A DNA stretch of 64,000 nucleotides from Strongylocentrotus purpuratus (Eukaryota > Echinodermata > Echinoidea > Camarodonta > Strongylocentrotidae). The notes under the pieces are model-generated. The model ran no database searches. It had not been told where the DNA came from and saw only the letters and a list, made by a program, of their open reading frames with translations. Position 1 is the first letter of the stretch; each line of letters starts with the position of its first letter. The position numbers were made by a program, and so were the translations under genes. The stretch spans positions 10,478,897 to 10,542,896 of the forward strand of contig NW_022145599.1 in the NCBI RefSeq assembly GCF_000002235.5, given 5' to 3'. This document shows positions 32,241 through 56,790 of the stretch, one piece after another.

Positions 32241-32558
32241 CCTCCATTTAGGAAAAATGGCAGTCCCTGGATCTTCAGATGAAAAGGTTTATATAGATCA
32301 TTAAAAAAATTAAATCAAAATTCTGTCCACGGGTACCATGTAGGTCAGATATTTAGGTCTTCGTTGTCTTTATTTAGTACCGTAATCATCTTGGCAAGTT
32401 TTTAGCCACCACCACCACACACAAAGAACTTTACATATACAATGTTGTCTCTAATTTCCTCATCCATTATATTTCATTTTTTGTAAATTTTGTTTGTATT
32501 TTGGTTATCTTTTATATCGAAACAATCATCATATGAAACATAATTAGTTTCCTTTACC

Positions 32559-32560
32559 CC

Positions 32561-32593
<33 letters not shown>

Positions 32594-32831
32594 CCTCCTC
32601 TTCCTTGCACCCCCTTCTATCCCCTCTCATATCTCCCTCCCTTCCCCCTCCTTCATTATTTTATTTAACTTCCTCATAATATATACTCTTAACCTTTTCA
32701 TCCATTCTCATCTTTCTTTATCTCTCCCCACCCGAAGCTGTCTGTTTTCTAACCCATTCTCCTCTCCTAGCTGCCCCTTTCTCCCCTAACCCTCTCCTCC
32801 CCCTTCTCCCACACCCCTCTCCTCTCCCCCT

Positions 32832-32889
<58 letters not shown>

Positions 32890-32890
32890 C
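32559..32890. repeat. C/T-rich simple repeats
   Basis: A C12 run, a CT array (about 32571-32594), then C/T-rich sequence and a second CT array (about 32833-32884). Not coding. Confidence 0.9.
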
Positions 32891-34120
32891 CCTCACAATT
32901 ACTTTCACTTTCTCCACTCTCTTCTCCTTTCATCTACCTCTTCCCCTCTCTTACACAATACAACCATAATACTCACTGCACCACGGATGGGTGAAACTTC
33001 TCTCGTGCCCGGCCGATGACTTTAAAACTTTAATGAGGGCATGCAACCATCTTTAATCAATGCTTATTTGCATGAGACTGAATCCCTGGCGTCTTTTATA
33101 TTCCAGGCCTTGTGTACTACCAGATCCGTTCGAGCGAGACTTTCTGATGCCCCCATCTTGTTTACATCCCACTTTACAATACTCTTCATTACAATGAACT
33201 ATTATACGTGGACATTTCAAATGTCGCAATTCGTGCTTTGATATTCTTCTCTACATTTCCCTCCCCCTTTTTCTCGTTCTTTTCATCTCCTATACTGTGT
33301 GCTGGATTTAGTTTAAAGTCGCTTTTCTTTTAAATGGATTCTTAATGGCTATATTTTTCTAGTTCTTTAAGTATGTTTACTACCTTTTCCCCTTGATATA
33401 TCGGATGAGTTTTATTTCTGTGATAGAGAAACGCCGATAATGAAAAACAGTCATGTGTACATCAAGTTGTTTACTACACATAGAAGACTATACTAGTGGA
33501 AAGTATAGAATTGCATCATATTCTCTCATATCAGTTGAGTTGTCTTGTTTTTCCTTTCTCAACACATTTTCAATGTCGCTTTTTCTCATTTGTGCTTTTC
33601 CTCTCTGCCGCCTCCTTTTTTCCTCACATTATTTTCCCTTTTCTATTTTCATATCCACCCTTATCCCATTCCTGTTTTTATTCTCTCCCATCTTTTCCCA
33701 ATTATGAAATCTTCCGAAAGCAAAATACGTCTATGGACGAATAGCTGTAGCGTTTTGTTTTCCTGTTTACAAATTACCTCGAAGTAATGAACTCATAATG
33801 AACCCCTAGAGTATAATCAAGAACACAATAGATCCATCCAGTATGTAAATTATTGATGCAATGTTCTTTTGCAGCGTTGTTTTGCAATCAACCTCCTTAG
33901 AGGTTATGATTCTGAGAATATGACAAATACGCCGGGGATGCAAATTACATTGTTGTGATAATTGTCTAGGCCTACATCATTAAGGCATGGCTAAGCTTTA
34001 GACACCCGTAAAATAAACTGTTACTTAGGGGCGGTGAAAGAATATTTTATCATAGGGTACACCCGGTAAAGAAAACAACAGGCTCCGACAAGCCTCCCCC
34101 CCCCCCTAAAAAAAAATGAA
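32891..34120. other. Intergenic, nothing recognised
   Basis: AT-rich with a C/T-rich part (33540-33710). Four TGTTTAC words between 33155 and 33770 are the only motif recurrence noted. No gene or transposon recognised. Confidence 0.5.
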
Positions 34121-34128
34121 AAAATGAA

Positions 34129-47439
<13,311 letters not shown>

Positions 47440-48490
47440 CTTGGATTGTGGTTGTATCCTTGTGAAGCAAATCAATTTATGGCCAGTTTCCTTTCCACAA
47501 ATTCCTGTAAGAAAAATCATCATGACTTGACATTAATATATAAGTACCACATTTTTACCCGTTAGCTGTAGACCTACACAATATATGTCATAATCTCATA
47601 TCATAAGAAAAGCCCTAGAAGTCTACCCCACCCACTTTTTTAGTTTATGAACAGCACAATTTATAAAGCTAGCAAATTCAAAGTTGACCTCCAAGTCTAA
47701 CGCTCCCACTGTTTCCCAGTATTAACACTAACGCTTGTAAGTTGTACGCTTGTAATAGACTATTATAAGGCAGTGGGCCTATTAAAAACAAAATTAACAC
47801 GATTTGATTTCTTTTAGCTTGAAAAAAAAAATCACAATATTTGTTTACCTCAGCCACAGAAAGCAAGTTAAGTCATTCACTCACAAACCATTCATCAACC
47901 CCATCCAACTTTATTATGCAAGACATTAGTAGCTAGCTAGCCTGGCCACATGTGCGCATGCACTTTGTTTACATGTTGCGCGCGTAAAGCGGAAGTTATT
48001 GTGCGCGTATTTGCGCGCATTGTCATTGTCTCAAAACTAGTTCAATGACGTCACTGACTAACAGGTGGAAACAGGTGCTTTCCCTAATTATCATTGGAGA
48101 TCTAGGGATGCAGTCAAAAATCTGCTTACGGTTTGGCATTTGAATAAATTAATTACATAACCATTGCTAAACTTGACAAAATGACACGATAACAAATGAT
48201 CAATGAGATTATCATGCTTATGGTTAAAGGAAAAAAAATGAAGACAAGGAAAACATCAAAATTATGAATACAACAAATGTAAAGAATAGTTGTGTAGCTG
48301 ATAAAATCAATGTTGGGTGAGCTAGAATTTGGTAGATAACATCTAAATTAGAAAAGTCAGTGAGTAAACAAATGTAAACAACTAAAGTCCCTCGTGTCTC
48401 ACACTGTCACAGTCACAGTTTAATAAAATAACTTACCAAAATTGACGAAGGCGAATTCGGAGGCACCAAATTCACAAAGTTGCAAACACA
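47440..48490 (-). other. FOXJ1: FOXJ1 5' UTR exons and first intron
   Basis: The coding exon extends 5' to an acceptor with a strong tract (TTTTTCTTACAG, exon edge 47504). The matching upstream donor GTAAGTTA gives an untranslated exon of about 48437-48490. Neither UTR part contains an ATG. The intron (47505-48436) carries a CpG-rich patch, a TGACGTCA palindrome and several Fox-type motifs. Confidence 0.6.
47842..48380. promoter_or_regulatory. Motif-dense FOXJ1 first intron
   Basis: Four perfect RTAAACA-class Fox sites: TGTTTAC at 47842 and 47966, GTAAACA at 48364 and 48374 (10 bp apart). A CpG-rich block with GCGGAAGT (ETS core) at about 47980-48025. A full CRE, TGACGTCA, at 48046-48053, and two CAGGTG E-boxes at 48062 and 48072. 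Motif matches alone do not show function. Confidence 0.35.
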
Positions 48491-48516
48491 AGTGAAATGG
48501 CTTCTTCGTAGTAGAA

Positions 48517-48527
48517 TTATATATAAA
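48517..48527 (-). promoter_or_regulatory. FOXJ1: TATA-like box of FOXJ1
   Basis: TTTATATATAA on the minus strand, placed 25-35 bp before the expected start of the untranslated first exon (about 48490). Confidence 0.4.
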
Positions 48528-48775
48528 ATCCTGAATTAATCACAGTTTGAAGGCAAAGTGGACAGTGAAAATGAGTGGTCAAAACAACCACTTGTTATGA
48601 TGGTTGCTGCGATGGTGCAACAGGTCGTGGCACAGTGGTGGTATTGTATGCCGGTATAGGTCCAAGCCCATTGGCGCGAGACAGAATTTTGTAGGCGTCC
48701 GAATGCGACCCAGTCAGCTGGTAGACTGGGGATCGAGGAATCATAATACACATCAACATGTGAATGAAGCATCAC

Positions 48776-48791
48776 GTCGCCACGTAGCAAC
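48776..48791. promoter_or_regulatory. X-box-like RFX site upstream of FOXJ1
   Basis: GTCGCC, spacer ACGT, AGCAAC. Both halves fit the RFX consensus GTNRCC and RGYAAC; the spacer is 4 bp instead of the usual 0-3. About 290 bp upstream of the inferred FOXJ1 start. RFX factors act with FOXJ1 in ciliogenesis. Confidence 0.3.
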
Positions 48792-48799
48792 AGCGTAAA

Positions 48800-51265
48800 C
48801 CATGATCAACAACCGTAAGCGGGCTTCTCATTGGTCGACTCGCCGCTGCACAGCTCAGGTATAGGGCTTCGCAAAGTGGATCGACTTGTCTTGCTTGCAG
48901 AACCTCTCTGCTCGAAATGAGAAATAAACAAATGAGACTTTCGCCAAAATTATAGCAATTATCAATGAAAAACGAGACCTTATATTCACCGCATTATACC
49001 CCCACGTAATTAGATGGAAATTAATGCTAAGAAGTATTTCTACTCTCATTTTTTCATTCTTGGTTAACGATGGCAGAAATTAAGGCGGTCTCGAAAGTAG
49101 AATAGTATTAATAGTGCAACACCACATCCTGCATTTTATAGCATCGGGAGAGATAATTCAACAAATTAAAAATGTATATCTTTTCGTCGAAAGCTATCAT
49201 CATCTCACCTCCTCAATCAATCTCATCTCAAATTAATGGAATTAGTAGCGAAGAGAGATCCTTGTAATTAGCCAAATTTACCTGATATCAAATTTTGACA
49301 ACGCTACCAATAGGAAATCTAAAAGAAACCATTGAAATCCGTGAAACACAAGAAGCTGTCATGGAGGAAACCATCGTTACATTTAAAAGACTTTATATGT
49401 GTCTTCTTTTTTATATAAAGAATTTGTCATTAACAGAAAACGTATGTGGTTGAGTATATTTGGGAACTCTTTACAATCAGAAAATGTGACGCAATGAACT
49501 GGGAATGAACTACCAATATTCTGTAGACCCTGGACCATGCGTAGTTTTGAACCCTGCCCTTTGATAACAGACGAACTATAAAACAATACGAAAACGAAAA
49601 TCCGGATTCCGAAGTCCACAAGATAATGTTGGTTGAAATCTATTCTAAGATAAGATATATTATGTCAAACGAAACGAATGTTGAATCATTGAATATGTCT
49701 TCTGTGTTTGATATTTCTTTATAAAGATGTTCAAAATATACTTCTTAATTGTCAAACGTCTATTCAGGCTCAACAAATTATTGGCTATTTTCTATCATTT
49801 TGAAGTTGACCGACCCTCCCCCCCCCCCCCGTTTTTCTGATTTTTGTTTTAATAAATTTGTTCTTCTGTCCGTCATCTCAATGTTTTTTTTAATAAATAG
49901 CCTTTCTCTTTCCTATTTCTCGTCCTCTCTATCTGCCCCTCCCAACTCCTCCCATCCCAAACATCTTTCTACACCCCCTCCCCTTCTCTCCCTCACCCTC
50001 TCTCTCTCTCTCTCCCTCTCTCTCCCTCTCTCTCTTTCTCTCTTTCTCTCTCTCGTATGACATAGGTGGATACAGACCGATCAGTTACCGCACGTCGCTC
50101 ACTGAAGGCAGAAGACTAAAAACAAATATGTATATAGTGACAGGAGAGTGCTTCGAGAGTGAGAGACTTGAAGAAAAAGAAAAGAGACAAAAGCAAAGCA
50201 AATAGACGCAATTAGAACACAAGTATTGCAAAAATAGAAGCAAACGTCACATGAAGCAGCATGCATCACCTCAATACCACATCTCTTCATCATGTATACA
50301 CTATCGACACTATACCGTTTATACGTGCTCTGATGAAGGCTGGAGTGAGGATTTAAAGATAAAGTTGAGTTCTAGCCATGCAATTGCATTGTGAAAGAAA
50401 CGGTGTGGAATCGATCAGAAAAGGTTGTTCATCTCGCATATAAGTATCGGTGTGTACTGCCAGGTTCTGGAATCATCAAAATGATAAGAAATCTGGCCCA
50501 GTTTTGGTAAAGTTACAAGCACTGTACACAGAAATATGTATATGGGACTACACTAACATGTGGCATAAAAATCCGTCCCGATCGTTATGCTGTTACATGC
50601 CATATTTAGAATATTAAGACGTTTGAAGAGCCATTCTTTTCAGGGAACATTTTTTAGCTGATGTTCTTCCACACTTGCATAATACAATGATAACGCTCAC
50701 AAATTATTTTTCACCTCTTCCCAGAACTCAACCTAATTCTCTTTAAGCCATCCTCATTTAAGCCATCCTCATCAGTTTCACCTATCTCCTTTTCAGAAGC
50801 CGATTACTTTGACCTTAATTATCATTGGTTGACTGACCGCATAGTTCCGGGTCAATGTCGGGTATTATCAATAGCAATCGATGCGATTGCTATTATCTTG
50901 CTTCACCAGTGAGTGCAATTGTTCAATACCTTCATTAGGAGTTCATCTTGATTGATTGGGCGTGTAGAGGAAGAAGGTCAAGTTCACGCAGGTATTCCCC
51001 TGGAATCACTGGGTCACGATCTTGCGAATTAGATGCCATGTTGAATCTGTATATAAGATTTTCCAAAGATCACGTTTTTAATTTCCTCTTTAATTTTTTT
51101 CCATATTGCGAAGAAAGGGAAGAATACTAACATTCTTCTTTTCTCTCATCCACGCCCTTTCTTTTTGATACTCTCTCTCTCTCTCTCTCTCTCCCTCGCT
51201 GATTTCGTAGAAATCGGAGTTCTCGATCACTTCCATTTCTCGTCCTTTCACTCATTATGTGTGCG

Positions 51266-51309
<44 letters not shown>

Positions 51310-52778
51310 TCTGTTTTCATCCCCCTCTTAGCTCCCACTATATAAATATCCCCTTTCTACAGTAATAACATGACAATATTAGGGCATTCACTCATATCCT
51401 TCTTCACCATCCTTCTTGATACGCAATGCCATGTAATCAAAGAAAGATATATTGATAATTGCATGTTTCATTAATTGTTTCGGTCTCAAATTCAATATAC
51501 GATGTTTCGATTTATAAGGAGTGCTTCTCCCCCAGTTTGAGTTCCCTCCAATACCACTTACCTTGCAATTACTATACAATTTCGGCCTCCTCTGTACCTT
51601 GCATCGGTTTTGAAATTGCCCTCACTAAGATTGATCTTTTGTGCACAGTGTTTTATTTTTCTGATTAAAAAAACTATATCTAAAAAGAAAATTATGTTTT
51701 CACGATAATCAAATTAATATAACATAATCAATTGACATTATGTATTCAAACTCATACGTATGATTATAACAATCGTACATTATACCGAAATACATTTTAA
51801 ATTAAAATTAGCATACCGGCATAATCATGTGAATAGTATTACATGTAATGGAGGTTTATTGAACAGTCGATTGTGAATTGATACCATGTCAATCTTAATT
51901 TAAGTGTCTGGTGTTTTCTACCGAATTGTGATTCAGGTGAGGAATAAGTGCCCCTATTAACGTCAACGAACAATAATCCTTAACTGTATTAATGTCTTAG
52001 GGAAATCAATGACGTATTTTGATGAAGACTGGCAGGTAAGTCTCAAAACAATACCTTTCAGAACAATTAATGGAGATCAAGTGTCTCTGAAACGTTGATA
52101 GAATGACATTATTTGTAAAGAAGATCAAAAACCCTACTCGCAGAGTGTTATCGCAGATCAATATCACTACATGTATCTTTGTTAATCTCTTCGTGCTTAT
52201 TTGGGGGATTAGAGAAGACCAGGTAAAAAGGTATCGAAGACTTTGAAATGTGCGATCGTGACGATGATATCATACTACATAATCCGGACACAATTTAGAC
52301 ACAAGAGTACTGGATCAAGCTGAAACTGATTAATCTTGAACGACTTTGAGAAGGTGGTTTTATTCAAAAATCGATACGTTTCTCCTAAATCATTGGTGGT
52401 GTTATTATCTCCCAGGTATACTATATGAACGACGGATTATGTCTAGTTTCTTTGGTTTCATTTCGCTTCAGACCAGTGAATACTAGTGAATGGAATATCT
52501 CCAGTAATCCGGGAGGGGACCAACGTGAATCATAAAAGGGCGTCCGTGTTATAGGACAATAATCATTGGTCCAAACACTTGGCCTATCCTTTAATTGTGA
52601 ATGCATGTCCAGTTTCTTTTATACAAGGAGATAAGCCTTCATCCTATACACCATCGATTATCTTCACAATAAGACAAAATGACGTGAAACGACAAGTAGT
52701 GTGGGTAGGTGTGTGTGTGTGTGTGTGTGTAAAGGTGCGTGTATGTGTGTGTGTGTGTGGGGGGGGGGATTCATGCCT
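48800..52778. other. Intergenic, no gene recognised
   Basis: AT-rich. Contains CT arrays (about 50000-50055, 51172-51194, 51274-51305), a C13 run (49818-49830) and a doubled TTTAAGCCATCCTCAT unit near 50740-50772. A GT array begins at 52708. No coding exon supported. Confidence 0.5.
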
Positions 52779-52978
52779 CAGGGGCGTATCTAGTTTTTTG
52801 CCAGGGGGGGGGGGGGTGGTTAACCCAGTGGCGGATTCAGGATTTTCCAAAAATCGCGCCGTTTTACTGTTTTACTTTTTGTTCTTCTTTTTTTCTTCTC
52901 CTTCCCCCCTTTTTCTCACTTGGCCGCCCAAGGGGGGTTAAACCGCCGACCCCCCCCCCCCAACTAGATCCGCCCCTG
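52779..52978. mobile_element. hAT-like MITE, possibly nested
   Basis: The left end CAGGGGCGTATCTAGTT (52779) pairs with the right end AACTAGATCCGCCCCTG (52962-52978). A second start-like motif, CAGTGGCGGATTCAGG, lies inside at 52826. CAGKGGCGGATC ends are common on small hAT-type elements in invertebrates. No clean 8-bp duplication was found. Confidence 0.5.
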
Positions 52979-53192
52979 GGCCTAGGGTGGATTTCCAACT
53001 ATATTCAATTTTGACTGGGAGTGCTAAGATTCAAATGTTCATAATGTCAATATAATTTACTTGACATGGCTAGGGGTACAATGAAGATTTAAAAAATTCA
53101 CCTAAGATGCAAAATTAGAATTATGTGGTGTTTCATAGTTCTTTCCTGTCATACAAGGGGTATGGTTATCCCGATGTAATCCAAAGAGAATC

Positions 53193-53327
53193 TGGGCCCG
53201 TGTTAGCTTATAAAGAGTCTTACAAATTCGTAACTTGAAATTGATCGCAACTGCTATCCATTAAGTACAAAGTTGCATTTTGCGATTGTTTTGAATCAAT
53301 CGCAACTTTATACGACACAGGGCCCTG
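53193..53327. mobile_element. Small inverted-repeat element (GGGCCC ends)
   Basis: Left TGGGCCCGTGT and right ACACAGGGCCCTGG are near-complements, with ATAAAG and ATCGCAAC subterminal motifs also inverted. About 135 bp, non-coding. Probably a hAT-type MITE. Confidence 0.5.
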
Positions 53328-53329
53328 GT

Positions 53330-56205
53330 GTAAAAAATGAAAAATGAAAACATCTTTGCAAGGGAAATCAAAAGAAAATTCATTACTGACATGAGAACTA
53401 TATTTTGATTGTGAATGTGTTCGAAAGTCAAGGAATATGTATATTTTACTGGGGTTACCCTAGCAACTTGTCCTGTTGAAATAAACTATAAAATTGAAAG
53501 TTCGTATATAGGTTAACATTTGCACGATGAACGTAAAGCATATCTCTTTTTTTATCTTCTTCAAGAGTCTATTGGCGTATTAGACCGAATGGACAGACAG
53601 AAGAAGATAATGACCGACCTTTGAAGTGGATGTGATTATGTCTGAAGTGGCTCAAAATCATGGTCCAACTCACACGGTACTTTAGGGGGTACGACAGGTG
53701 GATGTACTTGATCAGATTTTACACTGCAGGTACCAATCGCTCCTTCAGGTAAACATCGTTAAAGGCATTGTCTTGTTTGTGAATGGATGATGAGATTTCA
53801 CGCTGGTGTATTGACCCCCGAAACCAATTGGCATACCTCAATTACACATCAACAACGATATATAAACAACGTCATATAAGGGGGAAAGATCTAATCATTT
53901 ACCGAACCATCAATATAAAGGTATTACAAAGTTTTGGTATGGGGTCATGAATTTGGTTTAAATTAACACATTGGAAGCATATGCGATAGTTGTCGCGGTT
54001 GAAATCGAGTCTAAAGTGATGAAATTGTAAATAATAAATTATATAGCGCCAAGCGCCAAGACTGATATTACTTTAGCTCTAAAACAATGTTTCTTGACTA
54101 TACAATCGACCAAGTTGCGATTTCCGTTTGGAAATTATATATCAGAACTGCATATCACGGTCGCAGCTACCATGGAATGGCCTTAGTCCTCATTTGAAAT
54201 ATTTGAAATTTACCGGGAGCAGGGTAAATTTTTGATTATTCAATTTCTCGAAAGCAGAAGTGTTTTAGGGGCTAAATTTTCTAGTGCTTAACATCCACAG
54301 GGACATCCAAATATATCAATATTTTAAAGAATTACTATCAATCCAATTTTCAAAATTTCCCAAAACTTTGCATTACCTTTAAAAGCATTACATTGCATCA
54401 ATTGTCCCCAAATTATGTTTGTGGATCCTCTGATGTATATCAGATATGTTTACGTGCATTACGTACATTTCAAGCCTAGATGATTCTTGTTTACTATAAA
54501 CATCCACTTTGTGCATCAGACCCTTATCGAATCCCTTTTACCACAACTCTGGCTGGTCCGTAATAAAACGACGCCAACAATTATACTTAGGAGAAGTTGT
54601 TGACGAACATTGCAGTGTCTCGCCCACTGATCAACGACTTCTCAGAATTGTTCTCCTTTCTTGCAAAGTTCCCCAACAAAAAGAAGAAGAAACAAACAAC
54701 AATTTTAAATCAACAACAAAAAATACAATATAAAAAATTTTAAAAACAAAAAAACAAACTAGTCGGTGGCACTGACCTCTAGGTCATCTAGGTCAGTGGT
54801 CGGTGGTATAACGTAGCGATATCTCCTTGGTGGTATGTAAGTTAGGCATCTCTTTTTCCAAAGCCAGTTTTTTTTTTGATGTTCTTCAATTGACGTATTT
54901 TTAAAAAATAATAAAGCGTATATCAAAGTATCTTACAATAAAATACGATAGCATCATACTGTTTGTAGAGCATATATCTGAACTCTTCATGGTGATCGAA
55001 ATTCATATCGTAGAATACAGACGATCGCAAAGACTTTCGAATAATAACCTCGGGCAATTTCATTAGCTTTGTGCATCAACTTTTGAAATGTGCAAAAAGC
55101 ACAATTCAAGCAAATTAATATTTATATAAATTCCATTTCTTTTGGTCATATCAAAAAACTACTCAAGTATTAAAATTGTACAAATGACATATCATATAAT
55201 CAGAACTGGTATTGACATCGCCCTGTCTAGCGATCGTTTTCATAGTACTAACATTTGCTTACGAGGATATTCTGTACCATGCATTGTGTCCAAATTGGTG
55301 GCTAAATTTAATCAAACAATGTTGGAATGGAATACAAACAAAAGGTTTAATCTGTTGTATTTCAAAGAATTACCACCCGGACAATGAGTAGATCGAACTT
55401 TGAACTTTGAACTCTGAACTTTGAACTTAGAGCGTCATGTAGGTAGAAGTATCCGGGTAGTCCTATTGTTGCAGATATCGTAGAAAAGTAGTTATCTGGT
55501 TTGTAATCGGGGAGGGGGGGGGGATAGATGTTACATAATCAACTAAATACTCAGCGTAAATGAGGCAGTCCCGCTTATCAGATAAGGATATGGATACCTT
55601 CAGTTTTCCAGTTTTGATTACTTTCTCCATCATGCACCGACTCTCCTCTCCCTCTCTCCAGTTCATTCTATAATTCTCCTGTTGAACGGCCGTTATATTA
55701 TCCATTTGTTCCATCCCAGAAATTCACTTCTTTTAATCCTATCAAAAAGCATTCATATTTTCCCATAATCGTTTTCATTATAGCCTATGGATATAATTTT
55801 ACGTTTGTTGATTTTATGTAAACTACATTTATTTTATTTTTTATTTTTGTCAGACCCTGTTTATTAAGGTATATTCTATTTTTTTGAGTAAACCTTTCTT
55901 CTATTTTTGAGTAAGCTTATATTACTTTAATATTGTTGAACCCCTATTTAAAGTGTACCTTTAAACTATGTTTCTATTAAGATCACCTCTCTGGTATATG
56001 CTACTGGTGAAACAAAGAGATGGGAACAAAAAGATCCCTATTTTATAGGCCTTGTTTATGTCTTAAACCCAGACCACTTCCTTTATTCGTAGAGTACATA
56101 AATCATGAATGACCAGTGGATACACTTACTGGTACCCCTTTGTCTTGGGGATAGGGAATAGTGGGGTTGTTTGCCTGGTTTGGAAGAAAGATTGGCTTTC
56201 TCGTT
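53330..56205. other. Intergenic, no gene recognised
   Basis: AT-rich. Contains four near-copies of TTTGAACT/CTGAACT at 55394-55428, a G-run at 55510 and the short palindrome at 54762-54806. No exon supported. Confidence 0.5.
54762..54806. mobile_element. 29-bp palindrome-like insert flanked by 8-bp direct repeats
   Basis: The core 54770-54798 starts CACTGACCT and ends AGGTCAGTG (9-bp perfect arms, inner match imperfect). GTCGGTGG abuts it exactly on both sides (54762-54769 and 54799-54806). Same CACTG...CAGTG ends and same layout as 26992-27054. It also holds three AGGTCA half-sites (TGACCT at 54773, AGGTCA at 54781 and 54790). Confidence 0.5.
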
Positions 56206-56790
56206 GAGAGCAAGTTTAGACTTCAAGGCAGATAGACGTGTGATGTAACTTCCCCCAGAAGTTACTATGTCGCAGCTTTTTAAGACCTGCCTTGATTTTG
56301 TTTCTTAACAGGTAAGCGAACACTCACCTTCCTAAAAGTATATTCATGTTCTATTCTATTAAATTATAGAGATATCACAAGTTCCTAATGCAATTTGAAT
56401 TAATTGTATGATATTGTTTAGTGTGATTCTCCTTGCGTTGGAAAACCCATTGTATTATATTTTCATGTGTTTGTCCCTTAACTTTTGATACAAGATGGTT
56501 GTGACTGTGTATGAATTAAGATACCACTTTCCACAAGCCAGACATTTTTATAGATATTTCAGTCATTGTAAAATACTTTTGATTAGATAGTTTAGTGATA
56601 GCCCAATAACTACTTGTAAGACGATAAATACTCTTGTTGAATTACTGTGTTCCATATAAAGAAGAATTATTATTGATTAAGTAGGAGAGCAAGTTTAGAC
56701 TTCAAGGCAGATAGACGTGTGATGTAACTTCCCCCAGAAGTTACTATGTCGCAGCTTTTTAAGACCTGCCTTGATTTTGTTTCTTAACAG
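56206..56790. repeat. Perfect 106-bp direct repeat pair around a 373-bp interior
   Basis: 56206-56311 and 56685-56790 are identical. Each contains a stem-loop (GTAACTTC, loop CCCCA, GAAGTTAC) and ends in a pyrimidine-rich TTTCTTAACAG that looks like a splice acceptor. Flanks of the two copies are unrelated. The interior is AT-rich with no open frame. It could be a terminal-repeat miniature element or a recent local duplication; the ends are not TG...CA and no target duplication was seen. Confidence 0.75.

Noticed and set aside
55142-55387. 81-aa plus-strand frame in intergenic DNA
   Set aside because: No recognisable family, no splice context, length expected by chance.
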